From NCBI GenBank assembly GCA_045629045.1, contig JAZQQM010000036.1, positions 62,001 through 126,000 on the forward strand: DNA of 64,000 nt, in the 5' to 3' direction. This document shows, one piece after another, positions 44,724 through 54,500 of this stretch. Numbering within the stretch: the stretch's first letter is position 1; each line of letters begins with the position of its first letter. Source of the DNA: JAILLW01 sp045629045. Lineage in GTDB: Bacteria > Bacillota > Clostridia > Lachnospirales > Lachnospiraceae. The translations under genes and the position numbers were made by a program. Below the pieces are notes generated by a model, which saw nothing but the letters and a program-made list of their open reading frames with translations, searched no databases and was not told the DNA's origin.

Positions 44724-45779
44724 CTATCTTGTTTTCAAAAAAGTATACTCTCTTGCAGCATTTTCATCATCCGGATAACTCTTTATATAATTCGACATAA
44801 GAGTCCGTGCCGTTTCAAAATCTCCAAGATATTCATAAGCCACTATTTCATTATATTTAAGTGTCTGGGTAATGTTATTGTTGGGAATATTCATGGCATC
44901 CTGAAAAGCAGCCAACGCCCCCTGGTAATCATTCATTGCCAATTTACAAAGTCCCATTTCGTTAAGAACCTCAGCCGAGCCCTCGGTTGAATTGGCATAC
45001 GAGCTGTACACGCTTACTGCGTAATTATTATCTCCCAAGGTCTCATAAGTCTTACCCAACAGAAGTACAGCTTCATAGCCTTCTTCATCTCTTGCTTTTT
45101 CAAGATAGGTTTTGGCAGACTCATAATCTTCAAGATAATAGCTTATCTGACCTTTTTCATAATTGCTCATTAATTTCGTGCCGTTTTCCATGGCATTTTT
45201 AAGATAAGCCTGGCCTACTTCTTTGTAGCCGTTGTCAGCCAAAATAATATATATCTGAATTATTCTGTCATAATTTTCGGGATCTGCCTTAATTACTTGA
45301 TTAAAGCTTTCCATAGCTTCATCAAGCATATTTTTTTCGGAATAGATTACTCCTCTCAGGTATATGGCATCAACCTCACCGGGTCTAAGCGAAAGAATCG
45401 AATCATATATTTTAACAGCTTCATCCGGATTGCCCGATTTATAATACGCGGTAGCAAGATAGTAATTAAGATCATAATCCATGCTGTTAACAATTCCCGA
45501 TGACAAAGACAAGGCCTTTTCAAAACTGGTTATTGCCTCTTCATAACGACATAATCCCGTATATGCTATACCTTTGCCGCGATAAATTTCTCTTTCACTT
45601 TCGCCTTCATTTAAGGCTTCTTCAAACATAGCAAGAGATTCCTCATATTCAAGATTTGTAATCATGGAATATGCCTGAGAAGTTTTTTCATTTTTATCAT
45701 TAAGAGCACAGGCACATAAAGATACGGTTGACATAATAAATATTATGGTAACCAGCGCCTTTCTTCTAAGCAATCTCAT
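44724..45779 (-). CDS. TPR-repeat lipoprotein
   Basis: 351 residues. A signal peptide with a lipobox (L-C-A-C, lipidated Cys about 24) targets it to the outer face of the membrane. The rest is a run of roughly eight tetratricopeptide repeats, recognisable by 'AYTGLCRYEEAITSFEKAL', 'AYYKSGNPDEAVKIYDSIL' and 'AMNDYQGALAAFQDAM'. The partner is unknown. Its ATG overlaps the stop of the upstream methyltransferase by 4 bases, so translation is coupled. Confidence 0.92.
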   Translation of the reverse strand: MRLLRRKALVTIIFIMSTVSLCACALNDKNEKTSQAYSMITNLEYEESLAMFEEALNEGESEREIYRGKGIAYTGLCRYEEAITSFEKALSLSSGIVNSMDYDLNYYLATAYYKSGNPDEAVKIYDSILSLRPGEVDAIYLRGVIYSEKNMLDEAMESFNQVIKADPENYDRIIQIYIILADNGYKEVGQAYLKNAMENGTKLMSNYEKGQISYYLEDYESAKTYLEKARDEEGYEAVLLLGKTYETLGDNNYAVSVYSSYANSTEGSAEVLNEMGLCKLAMNDYQGALAAFQDAMNIPNNNITQTLKYNEIVAYEYLGDFETARTLMSNYIKSYPDDENAAREYTFLKTR

Positions 45780-47098
45780 TTTCGGAGTCCTTTAGGATAA
45801 TGATTCTTCATAATACCCTGACTAAGCTTACCAAAGCCAAGAGAGTAGCCGTTAACACAAATTAAATGCCATCCTTTGTTACCGTTTACGTTAAGTGTCT
45901 GTCCGTTAATGAATCTGACAGCATCCTCGGTACCGATATCGGTACAGTTAAGTACATCTTCCTTTTTAAGGAACAATGCCAGAGAATGGGATGGCTCGAA
46001 TCTGTTCTTCTTAAGTGTACCTAAATGAAGTCCCAAGCGCAATACTTTAAGACCCTTTAACCCGGGGAACTTTTCCGGAACAATATACAGTTCATCACCG
46101 AATCTGATAAAACCTGAAGATACAGGTTCATATATCTTTTGGATATCTATTTTTAATGTTTCTTTTTCAAATTCAAAAAATTCTTTTATATCTTTTTTAT
46201 TAATATAGGAAGCATATCCTTTGGCAGGTATTCCCACATTATTAAAATCAACAGTGCCTTCCTTACAAAGAACAGCCATGAAATGGCCTTCCCCCTTAAC
46301 CTTATGGGGCCATAACTTTTCCTGTTCCGTCAAAGAAAACTCGGGATGTCTCTCAAGAAAAGCCTGTATCGTAAGTTCATCTTCCTCCGGCGCAAAAGTA
46401 CATGTGGAATATACCATCCTTCCGCCTTCGCAAAGCATTTTGGCTGCCTCGTCAAGAATATAACTTTGACGCTGCGCACACATCTTTACATTGTCCGTGC
46501 TCCATTCTTTAACAGCTTCCGGATTCTTTCTGAACATTCCTTCTCCGGAACAGGGCGCATCAACCAGAATCTTATTAAAATATTCAGGGAAATGACCCGA
46601 CAAATCTATGGGGTCTTCGCTTGTTACAAGGGCATTTGCCACACCCATCCGCTCAATATTTTCCGAAAGGTTCTTAGCTCTCGTGGGATTAATTTCATTA
46701 CACACAAGTAATCCCTTGTTGCATAAATAAGAAGCTATCTGAGTGCTCTTTCCTCCGGGAGAAGCGCATAAATCAAGCACATAGTCTCCCGGCAAAACAT
46801 CAAGTTTTTCAACCGGTGCCATGGCAGAAGCTTCCTGAATATAATATACTCCCGCATCATGGAGAGGATTTTTGCCAATTGCATCATTATTAAAATAAAA
46901 CCCGTTGGAACACCAGGAAACTCTGTCATTTTCCGTAATATTCCAAGGATTTACTTTAATAAAATCATTCTTAGAGCCCTTAAGTGTATTTACTCTAAGG
47001 GCTCTAAGATTATCCTGTTCATAACTTTTAAGGAACTCGTCAACCTCACCCCCCAACTGTTGGGTAATTCTGTCAACGAACTGTTCAGGTAAATTCAT
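45776..47098 (-). CDS. rsmF: RsmF/NOL1-type rRNA cytosine-C5 methyltransferase
   Basis: 440 residues from the ATG at 47098 ('MNLPEQFVDRI'), preceded by TAAGGT. SAM-binding 'VLDLCASPGGKSTQIA', the PC catalytic-helper motif 'VDAPCSGEGMFRKNPEA' and the nucleophilic Cys in 'MVYSTCTFAPEEDE' are present, followed by a C-terminal RNA-binding part of about 150 residues. It likely makes m5C in 16S rRNA; the exact position cannot be read from the sequence. Confidence 0.9.
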   Translation of the reverse strand: MNLPEQFVDRITQQLGGEVDEFLKSYEQDNLRALRVNTLKGSKNDFIKVNPWNITENDRVSWCSNGFYFNNDAIGKNPLHDAGVYYIQEASAMAPVEKLDVLPGDYVLDLCASPGGKSTQIASYLCNKGLLVCNEINPTRAKNLSENIERMGVANALVTSEDPIDLSGHFPEYFNKILVDAPCSGEGMFRKNPEAVKEWSTDNVKMCAQRQSYILDEAAKMLCEGGRMVYSTCTFAPEEDELTIQAFLERHPEFSLTEQEKLWPHKVKGEGHFMAVLCKEGTVDFNNVGIPAKGYASYINKKDIKEFFEFEKETLKIDIQKIYEPVSSGFIRFGDELYIVPEKFPGLKGLKVLRLGLHLGTLKKNRFEPSHSLALFLKKEDVLNCTDIGTEDAVRFINGQTLNVNGNKGWHLICVNGYSLGFGKLSQGIMKNHYPKGLRK

Positions 47099-47108
47099 AA
47101 ATGATACC

Positions 47109-47351
47109 TTATTTCTTAATAAGCTTAACAACCGCAATAACAATGCAGGCGCCGATAGCAGAACCGATAATATCTCCTATTAATCCACCGAACGAAAAGC
47201 CGATGAGACCGAAAAGGAATTTTCCTACCACACCGCCGACAATACCGAGAATAATATTCATCAGCAAAGAATTGGCTGTTTTCATAATAAGCGAAGCAAG
47301 CCAGCCTGCCACTCCACCAATAATGAGCGAAACAATAATTCCTAATATCAT
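47109..47351 (-). CDS. GlsB/YeaQ/YmgE family small membrane protein
   Basis: 80 residues with three hydrophobic Gly-rich segments. 'IIGGVAGWLASLIM' and 'ILGIVGGVVGKFLFGLIG' are the family signature of 'transglycosylase-associated' stress proteins, whose actual function is unproven. SD AGGAGG. It starts 112 bases from the divergent AraC gene. Confidence 0.9.
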   Translation of the reverse strand: MILGIIVSLIIGGVAGWLASLIMKTANSLLMNIILGIVGGVVGKFLFGLIGFSFGGLIGDIIGSAIGACIVIAVVKLIKK

Positions 47352-47412
47352 ACTAATTCCTCCTTTTATAGTTGATTATTGCAAAAACTAGTATAACACA
47401 GGCGAAAATCAT

Positions 47413-47441
47413 TTGCATTATAACAATATTTGGCATATTAT
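47413..47441 (+). promoter_or_regulatory. Promoter of the AraC-family gene
   Basis: TTGCAT (47413-47418) and TATTAT (47436-47441) are separated by 17 bases, about 28 bases before the ATG. The divergent GlsB-like gene has a TATACT-like -10 but no good -35. Confidence 0.55.
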
Positions 47442-47469
47442 AAAAATATATTAGCGAAGAGGCTTGGTT

Positions 47470-48441
47470 ATGGCATCAAAATATAAAGATATAGACTTAG
47501 ATTACGAACTGGATAATGTTGAAGAAGAACCCGAGGTCATTAACGAAATCGGGTATCCTGTTCATGTCTATTTCATCGAACTTGCCAAGCAGTACATGAA
47601 ACGCATTGAGTGGCACTGGCATCCGGAGCTCGAAGTAATAATCGTCAACCACGGACAGATGGAGTTCCAGCTCAATGATCACAAAGAAGTCCTTAGCGCC
47701 GGCCAGGGTGTAATTGTTAATTCCAATATTATGCACAGTATCGAGCGAGTCGATCCCGAGGCTAACTGCAGTATGTACTCAACCACCTTCCATCCTGCTT
47801 TTCTGTTTGGATTCGGCGATGTTGCCCTTACCGACAAATATATGTCTCCCGTCATCAATTCTACTTCATTCCAGTATATGACTCTTAATGAGGATGACGA
47901 AGCACAGTCGCGGCTTCTTGACATTATTAATGAAATAATCGCCATTAATCTGGTTAAAAAATACGGTTATGAAATTTCTACCAAAGCCAAACTTTGTAGT
48001 GTATGGCTTGAATTGTTGGACATTATAGTTCCCGGTGATGCTCAAAAAGCAACAAAGTCCGTTGCTTCCCTTGACGAAGCCCGTGCAAAGGAAATGATTC
48101 TTTATATTGAAGAACACTATGCCGACAAAGTTACTCTTGATGAGCTTTCGGCATCCGTACATATATCAAAATCCGAATGCTGTCGTTGTTTTAAACGTGC
48201 CCTTAATCTTACACCGGTTGAATATCTTATGAAATACAGAATCTACATTGCCGCTTCCTTCATTAAGAAGAAAGACAAACGTGCCGGATCGTTTTCGGAA
48301 CTTGCTTTTAATGTAGGTTTTAACAATGCAAGTTATTTTAATAAAGTATTTAAACAGTATCTCGGATGCACGCCTTCCGAATATCGAAGAAAACTTGCTT
48401 CCGATCCTAATTTTGATATCTTTGGAAGTATGAAACTTTAA
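47470..48441 (+). CDS. AraC-family transcriptional regulator with cupin domain
   Basis: 323 residues. An N-terminal cupin sensor ('WHWHPELEVIIVNHGQ', 'LSAGQGVIVNSNIMHSIE') is followed by a C-terminal double helix-turn-helix ('VTLDELSASVHISKSECCR', 'SFSELAFNVGFNNASYFNKV'). Such regulators usually sense sugars and control carbohydrate genes; no such target adjoins it. The ATG at 47470 is preferred over a TTG two codons earlier because AAGAGG is correctly spaced. Its stop is one base from the stop of the convergent secretion-locus hydrolase. Confidence 0.92.
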   Translation: MASKYKDIDLDYELDNVEEEPEVINEIGYPVHVYFIELAKQYMKRIEWHWHPELEVIIVNHGQMEFQLNDHKEVLSAGQGVIVNSNIMHSIERVDPEANCSMYSTTFHPAFLFGFGDVALTDKYMSPVINSTSFQYMTLNEDDEAQSRLLDIINEIIAINLVKKYGYEISTKAKLCSVWLELLDIIVPGDAQKATKSVASLDEARAKEMILYIEEHYADKVTLDELSASVHISKSECCRCFKRALNLTPVEYLMKYRIYIAASFIKKKDKRAGSFSELAFNVGFNNASYFNKVFKQYLGCTPSEYRRKLASDPNFDIFGSMKL

Positions 48442-48442
48442 T

Positions 48443-49819
48443 TTATGTTATTTCCAGAGATTCGTCATATGATTTATATAACTGAGCTATCATGGACAAT
48501 AATTTCCCATGGCGGCTCAGTTTTTCTTTACTTAAATACATTTTCGCAATCTGTCCCTGTATCGAAGCCTTCTTAACCACCGATCCTTCAAGAATAAAAG
48601 GAAGTTTAAGTCCCGCAAGTTCCATATCGACTATCATCGTCTCTAAATATGCCGATATGTTTTCAAATTTTTCGGCATGTTCTTTAAGCTTTATATAATT
48701 AACCATCACCGAGTCTTCGATTCCGAAACTCTTTGACAGTTGTTCCGACTGACTAAATTTTGCAAGAAACGTTGCCCCCTCCGGTGTAAAGAACACACGT
48801 CTTAATATTCGTCCCAGGCCGGTTGTGGCAAAATCCGCAGCATCTTCACCATGCATTATTTCACCGTTAATGCCTGTTTTTCTTCCACCCATGGCAATTT
48901 CCGCAACCTGCATAAGAGTCGCTGCATTTCCGTCAATTCTGTTATCCGGAAGTTTCATAATATCATCCGACAGTCCTGCAACCAAATTCCCCAGTTCGCC
49001 TCTTGCAAAAACATAGGGATTCTTCCGCCCGTTATATGTAATAGCGGAGTTACCCCTATCATCCACGGTATATGTGGCAAACATTCTTGTAATATCATGA
49101 TATGCAACAAAATCGCTGCAGTCGGCTCCTGTGCGTACATATGCAATATGACTTAACGGAATGATACAGGTTCCAAGCACGCTTACGAAGTCATTTTCAC
49201 CATTTATACCGAATATCTTATTAGTACGCAGATTATATTCATCGGCACCGTATTCACTTTTCCAATTACTTATGGCATTATCGCTGTGTCCCTGGCCGTC
49301 GACGGAATAACAAACATCAATATAGTTGCCGTATCGGGAATCCATCGTAACAAACTGAGCTTTATTTCCTCCCTTTGAATGTCCGGTAATGATAACGCGA
49401 TCTTTTTCAGTAATCAATTTGCTTTCGACGGTACTGTCGAAATAATCGGTGGCGCGTTTTTGTTGTATGGTTTCTTCCTCGGTAAGTCCCTTTCCGTTAT
49501 CAAGCCATTCACCGTCATAGGTTCCTCTGTATGCCACATATACAATATTTTCATCAGGGTGTCTGAAGGTAATTGCATTGGTTCCCTCATCATATCCCAT
49601 ATTTCGCGACTGATTCACAATAACAAGTTCTCCTATATCAGGATTTGTTACCGCCTGCCTCAATATGCTCATTTCATTCGGGTGTATCTCATTCATGTTA
49701 GTTCGCTTATCAATATATTCAATTGCATCCTTAAGATTCGTTTCGTCCGAAACCGTATAGTTAAGATACATATATGTATCAAGGACCATGCTTATTTCGG
49801 CCTCCGTAAGCCTATCCAC
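48443..49819 (-). CDS. Alpha/beta-hydrolase (DUF2974/Mbeg1-like) at the end of the secretion operon
   Basis: 458 residues. 'VYVAYRGTYDGEWLDNGKG' and the nucleophile elbow 'VIITGHSKGGNKAQFV' (GxSxG with SKG) identify a lipase-like fold of the DUF2974 group, with 'GQGHSDN' and 'GENDFVS' downstream. The C-terminal ~150 residues are helical and unassigned. I use the GTG at 49819, which shares one base with the WXG100 stop (TAGTG); longer upstream frames overlap that gene. It has no signal peptide. Its position and coupling suggest cargo of the type VII-like system; activity and secretion are inferred. Confidence 0.78.
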   Translation of the reverse strand: MDRLTEAEISMVLDTYMYLNYTVSDETNLKDAIEYIDKRTNMNEIHPNEMSILRQAVTNPDIGELVIVNQSRNMGYDEGTNAITFRHPDENIVYVAYRGTYDGEWLDNGKGLTEEETIQQKRATDYFDSTVESKLITEKDRVIITGHSKGGNKAQFVTMDSRYGNYIDVCYSVDGQGHSDNAISNWKSEYGADEYNLRTNKIFGINGENDFVSVLGTCIIPLSHIAYVRTGADCSDFVAYHDITRMFATYTVDDRGNSAITYNGRKNPYVFARGELGNLVAGLSDDIMKLPDNRIDGNAATLMQVAEIAMGGRKTGINGEIMHGEDAADFATTGLGRILRRVFFTPEGATFLAKFSQSEQLSKSFGIEDSVMVNYIKLKEHAEKFENISAYLETMIVDMELAGLKLPFILEGSVVKKASIQGQIAKMYLSKEKLSRHGKLLSMIAQLYKSYDESLEIT

Positions 49820-50133
49820 TAAACAATCACTCCGCTGTTTAACGAACTTCCCGTTTCGACGTTCGTATTTTCGGCCATTGCATATGAAGAAGCCATTTCG
49901 GATAAATCTTTTGAATGCTCCAGAACCATACGATACAGTTTGTCCATATCGGTCTGAAGGGAACTGAATTTCGTAATATATGCACTCTGAGCATCTCCCA
50001 CCCAAATTCCGTTAAGGGAATTAATAAGTGACATCATCTCCTCCGTAAGAGAATGCATCTGAGTAGCTTCCTGTCCGAACTCTTCCGATGAACTGAGCAT
50101 TTTTTCGGGTGTAACCTTTAATATACCTTCCAT
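49819..50133 (-). CDS. WXG100-like protein
   Basis: 104 residues, mostly helical, with the turn motif W-V-G in 'LNGIWVGDAQSAYITKF' between two predicted helices. It is the fifth of five tandem small paralogues and is coupled to the hydrolase. AGGAGG SD. The C-terminus is Ser/Asn-rich. It could be a secreted partner or chaperone of the hydrolase. Confidence 0.82.
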   Translation of the reverse strand: MEGILKVTPEKMLSSSEEFGQEATQMHSLTEEMMSLINSLNGIWVGDAQSAYITKFSSLQTDMDKLYRMVLEHSKDLSEMASSYAMAENTNVETGSSLNSGVIV

Positions 50134-50144
50134 AAAATCTCCTC

Positions 50145-50444
50145 CTAATAACTTCTTGAGGCTGCTATTTCAGCATTGCGTGCTTCGGTTTCCTCATATC
50201 TTTGTGCAATTTCCAAAAGAGCAGCCACATACTGCCTTATTAAAGCAATAAATACATTCATTTGTTCCTTATCGTTGTTAAATGCCTCATGGAACAGTCT
50301 TTTTGCTTCGCCTTCCCACATTGTTGTAAGGCCAAGTTCCTTTGCTTCCAAATCATTTTTGCGGCTTTCGAACTGTGAATTCAATTCCGACAGCTGTTCC
50401 GCTTTATTTCTAAGTTCTGTTGATGTTACTTCTATAAGTGCCAT
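50145..50444 (-). CDS. WXG100 protein
   Basis: 99 residues with a canonical W-E-G turn ('LTTMWEGEAKRLFHEAFNND') between two helices, the signature of ESAT-6/EsxA-like substrates of type VII systems. AAGGAGG SD. It follows the WEE paralogue by 12 bases. Confidence 0.88.
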   Translation of the reverse strand: MALIEVTSTELRNKAEQLSELNSQFESRKNDLEAKELGLTTMWEGEAKRLFHEAFNNDKEQMNVFIALIRQYVAALLEIAQRYEETEARNAEIAASRSY

Positions 50445-50456
50445 TTTTCCTCCTTA

Positions 50457-50768
50457 TTAATACCATCTTGAAAAGGCAAGCCCACGGCTGTACAGCTCCG
50501 CATCAAAAAGCATAAGTGCTTCCTTTTCTATTTCATCCACAACGCCAGACATAGTCTCGGCTTCATTGCGAAGTTCGCCTCCCACATCCTGCAATTTACG
50601 CGCAAATAAATCCATACCTTCTTCTTCCCAGTTTAGCCTAAGCTCATTAATCTGATTTTCAAATCCCTCCGTAGCAAGTACTTTAAGTTGGGTTGTCAGT
50701 TCTCTAAAAGCTTCCGTTGCAGTTCTAAGCTGAGTGAAATGTACATCAATTGATGGAATAAAGCTCAT
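50457..50768 (-). CDS. WXG100-like protein
   Basis: 103 residues. The turn reads W-E-E ('RLNWEEEGMDLFARKLQ'), a variant of WXG. The ATG at 50768 is used, with AGGAGA upstream; an earlier ATG lies deeper in the preceding gene. Overlaps the upstream gene by 23 bases, so they are coupled. Confidence 0.8.
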   Translation of the reverse strand: MSFIPSIDVHFTQLRTATEAFRELTTQLKVLATEGFENQINELRLNWEEEGMDLFARKLQDVGGELRNEAETMSGVVDEIEKEALMLFDAELYSRGLAFSRWY

Positions 50769-51042
50769 CTGTATTCTCCTTTTCCGCCTTGGCATATCCG
50801 GATGCAATATCGTCGAGATTTCCTATCGTCCTTACAAGATTTACCTGAGCACTCAAAAAATCAAGTTTTCGTATACCCAGGATTTCAACAATATCCTCCG
50901 TCTTTGAATTAACGAAATAATCTCCGAGTTTCTCCAAATTTCCCATCATAAGTTCAAATGCCTCATTAATATTCTGAGTCTTTTTAATCATTTCGTCTTT
51001 TGTACTCCTTAATTTTTCCGGAGTAACTTTGTATTTACTCAT
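50746..51042 (-). CDS. WXG100-superfamily-like helical protein without the Trp
   Basis: 98 residues, helical, with the family-like N-terminus 'VTPEKLRSTKDEMIKK' (compare 'VTPEKMLSSSEEFGQE' of the 49819 protein) but no W at the turn. It is placed among four WXG100-like genes. I assign it to the group by position and this N-terminal resemblance. SD AAGGAG. Confidence 0.68.
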   Translation of the reverse strand: MSKYKVTPEKLRSTKDEMIKKTQNINEAFELMMGNLEKLGDYFVNSKTEDIVEILGIRKLDFLSAQVNLVRTIGNLDDIASGYAKAEKENTDELYSIN

Positions 51043-51056
51043 AATTTAATTACTCC

Positions 51057-51344
51057 TTACGACAAAATACCGGATACAGTCGCCTTAACCTCCAGCAGAC
51101 GTCTTGCCATAATATTGGTACAGCTTATCAGATTCTGAATTCTAAAAAGAATAATCCGCAACCTGTCTATCTCCTTGTTAAAGGACTGCTGCCAATTGTC
51201 TTTGGCAATACCTTCCCAATCAAATACGCTGTTACCCAACGCTTCAAGGGCGCACAATTCGTCAAGCAGTCGAGTGTATTGTGCCGATGCTTCCTCCATC
51301 AAACTGCCGAATCCCCCTCCGTCAAATCTAATTTCACCTTCCAT
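51057..51344 (-). CDS. WXG100 protein
   Basis: 95 residues with W-E-G in 'SVFDWEGIAKDNWQQSF' between two helices. It is the first of the five tandem small proteins, 8 bases after the YukD-like gene. SD TAAGGAG. Confidence 0.82.
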   Translation of the reverse strand: MEGEIRFDGGGFGSLMEEASAQYTRLLDELCALEALGNSVFDWEGIAKDNWQQSFNKEIDRLRIILFRIQNLISCTNIMARRLLEVKATVSGILS

Positions 51345-51352
51345 TTTTCTCC

Positions 51353-51595
51353 TTATATTAAAATCAATCTGTCTCCGTTACGTATTCCCTGTTCCGATAA
51401 AGGTATATCATTCTTTATGAATTCACCTTTGCCATAATTGTATAAAGCGTATGGAGCCTCCCTAAATTTAATTCTGTGTTGCCTTTCAACTATCTCCTTT
51501 ATATCAATAACAAGATTAGCTGCCGTTTCCATTTCGTTTACTTCAAAATCATATGGCCGATGCAGCGAAGGAATGAATACATCAATCATAATCAT
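51353..51595 (-). CDS. YukD/EsaB-like ubiquitin-fold protein
   Basis: 80 residues. The beta-grasp pattern 'MIDVFIPSLHRPYDFEVNEM', a central helix 'AANLVIDIKEIVERQH' and the closing 'LSEQGIRNGDRLILI' match YukD/EsaB, a cytoplasmic regulator or component of type VIIb secretion. The ATG at 51595 has AAGGTG upstream and lies 14 bases inside the EssC-like gene's end. Confidence 0.82.
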   Translation of the reverse strand: MIMIDVFIPSLHRPYDFEVNEMETAANLVIDIKEIVERQHRIKFREAPYALYNYGKGEFIKNDIPLSEQGIRNGDRLILI

Positions 51596-54500
51596 CCCAA
51601 TCACCTTCTTTCTTTTCATAAGGAATCTTAATTTTTATTGTTCTATTTCTGCTATGAAGCCGCATAAAGCCAACTCCCGGAGCACTTTTCATACTAAGTT
51701 CCTTATAGCTTAAATCATCAAGCGCAATAACTCTTTGAGAAGATGCGTTTGGTCCTAAATGAATGCCTTCACCGTACGAGATCATTTCTTTAAATACCGG
51801 ATTAAGAATAAGTTCCGATAATGACTGGGAATTCACAATCGCAATAATATATTTATCCCCGGGCAAACAATGATCGGGTAAAAGTTTATTAACCAAATCC
51901 GCATCCGACATATCATCAATGAATATTACGTTATTTCTAACAGAAAGCGGGAAATAATCAATCATCATTTTTATGTTCGCCATAAGCCCATGACGTCCGC
52001 TTCCCGGATAACCGCTGATAATAAAGGAGCCTTTATGTGCAATATCAATGCCTCTGATATATCCCGATTTAAGAGAGTACCCTATGGGCATGATGTCCCT
52101 GTTACAGGCCTTTTCATTTCTGAATGCTTCTATCATTTCAAGAGGAGTTACATTCGGCTGATACATTGGTAGTTTCTGACATGATTCCGCAGTTAAATCA
52201 CCGTTAATTGTTCTTTCAAACGCCTCGGTTGCATCATATATCTGGGTTTCCAAAATCCTGTCTCCCACTTTGTACAGACATCGCCCCTGCACTCCGCCCT
52301 TAGGCAATACATTCAGCCTAAAGCTTCGCATTATATCGCAATACTGATATTTATCATTCATTTCAAGGCATAACGCAGTTTTGATTTTGGAATAAATCTT
52401 AGTCGGAAAATCGCTGAGCATAGACCCTGTAAGAACATAGTAAATATTATTTCCGATTCCTTCCCGAATTGCCTGAAGCACAACCTGTGCCTCTTCTTCC
52501 GAAAGTAATTTATAAAAAGATGCAAAGTTATCAATCAGTACAAAATGTACGGTTTCCTGCTTCGTGTTGAGTCTCGACAGATGGTACAAAAATATAGGTA
52601 TTCCCTCTGCGTTACTTAACATTCCCAAACAATTCGGGCATTTTGCGGCATAGTTTAAATCCGACTCTGACATTGAAACCAGCAAAAATGGGCACGCCCT
52701 TATCTGAGCGATAATGCACTTTAACACATTGCTCTTTCCTGTCGAAAGACTTCCCGCCACAACAAGATGTCCGTCCGATACGGGACGATAATGGGCTTTA
52801 TCCTGAAGCACACATGCAGGATCATCATATATTCCCAGTTCGACAATCGGCTCGAATGGTTTACATAATTTCATTTCATTCCCATTCAATCCAATACGGG
52901 TCGGCAGTTCATCCATCCAGAGCAGTTTAGCCTTTTCGTAACCGTTTTCACGACAGTATTGGTTTACATAATTTACCAAGTATTCCAATAATGTATCATC
53001 TTTATTCCCGGATGGCGACGAAGCAGTTATTCTGTTACCTGTCTCAAGAACAAGACTTGTTTCGTTCCGTCTAACGCCTTTGTAATATATACCGCCGCAA
53101 TATCCCGCCTTAAAGCACCTTAGGTACTCATCGTTTCCTATCTGCATATAACATTCTCCGGGAGCACGAAGATAAGCCGCCTCCTTGCGATGAAGCATAT
53201 CCATACTGTCCTGCTTGTCCTGAACTTTAAGGCATAATCTGAATTTTGAGTTCGACCATATTTTGTCATCAACCACACCCTGTGGCTTTTGCGTAGCCAA
53301 AATAAGATGAATCCCAAGGGATCTTCCCACTGCTGCCAAAGATATAATCTGTTGCATGAATTCGGGTTCTTCCTTCTTAAGTTCCGCAAACTCATCAATA
53401 ATAAGAATAAGGTGCGGAAGCACATCCCGTGCAACTCCTTCCTTACAAAGGTCACCATAGGCATCAATATGATTAACCCCATAGTCGCTGAACAGCTGCT
53501 GGCGCCTGCGGTTTTCGGCCTTTATGGCTTCCATTGCCCTTTGAATATCATTACCCGAAAGATTGGAGATTACCCCGGCACAATGAGGAAGATTGCATAT
53601 ATAATTGCCCGTTCCTCCGCCTTTATAATCAATCAAAAAGAAATTGACCTCTCTCGGGGAATAGCATATGCACAAAGATATAAGATATGTTTGCAGAAGT
53701 TCGCTCTTGCCGGAACCTGTTGTACCTGCAATAAGACCGTGGGGACCGTGAAATTTCTCATGAACATCAAGGTATATCTTTTCACGTCCCGTTCCTATTC
53801 CTATAGGTACCTTAAGGCGGTTCGACGAATGATTATTATTGTAATGCCCGTCAATATCAATTTCTTCTATCTTGCGTGCATCAAAGAGTTCCATAAAATC
53901 AACATTCTGGGGAATGTATTCCTCGTTTGAATTCTGAAATTCGATATTTGATATCATCCTACGAATATTCATATCCGCAGTGCCGATCATATGATGATTT
54001 ATCACATTGGCGAACTTATCCGGAACTATAATCTTACTGTAGGATTTGCGGTTACCCTCTTCGTAGTAATAGGCTTCCCTTAGTCCTTCCTCCGGAAGTT
54101 TAAGAATATTCCTGCAGGATACCGGCAGAAACCGTCTTTGGGATGCAAGCGTTATCACTTTAATATCTTTTGCACTTTCGCCGTATATAACTTCCTTTAA
54201 ATTCTCGCCCTTAAGAAGTGTTTCGTTAAGTACGAATATAAAAAGGATATACTTTGAATCCTCAATAAGTTCCGTCAGTTCAGGAATAATTCCGTTACCG
54301 CCCTCTTCGTTTCCGGCACACATTCTGACAGCCGTGCCCTTAAGGAATAAATGGGGCAGGAACTTAACAGTCTCATAAAGCCGATTCTGATATTCATTAT
54401 TCATATCATATAAAAGACACATCTTAACTTTGCTGCTTTCATAGCTAAGGGCAATCTTAAGAATCATCTCAAGTATAAATTCATAGGTACCGGAATAATT

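Noticed and set aside
44593..44778. 61-codon plus-strand ORF downstream of the NrdR boxes
   Set aside because: It spans a minus-strand terminator and has no SD; a TTGACA on this strand at 44569 has no matching -10.
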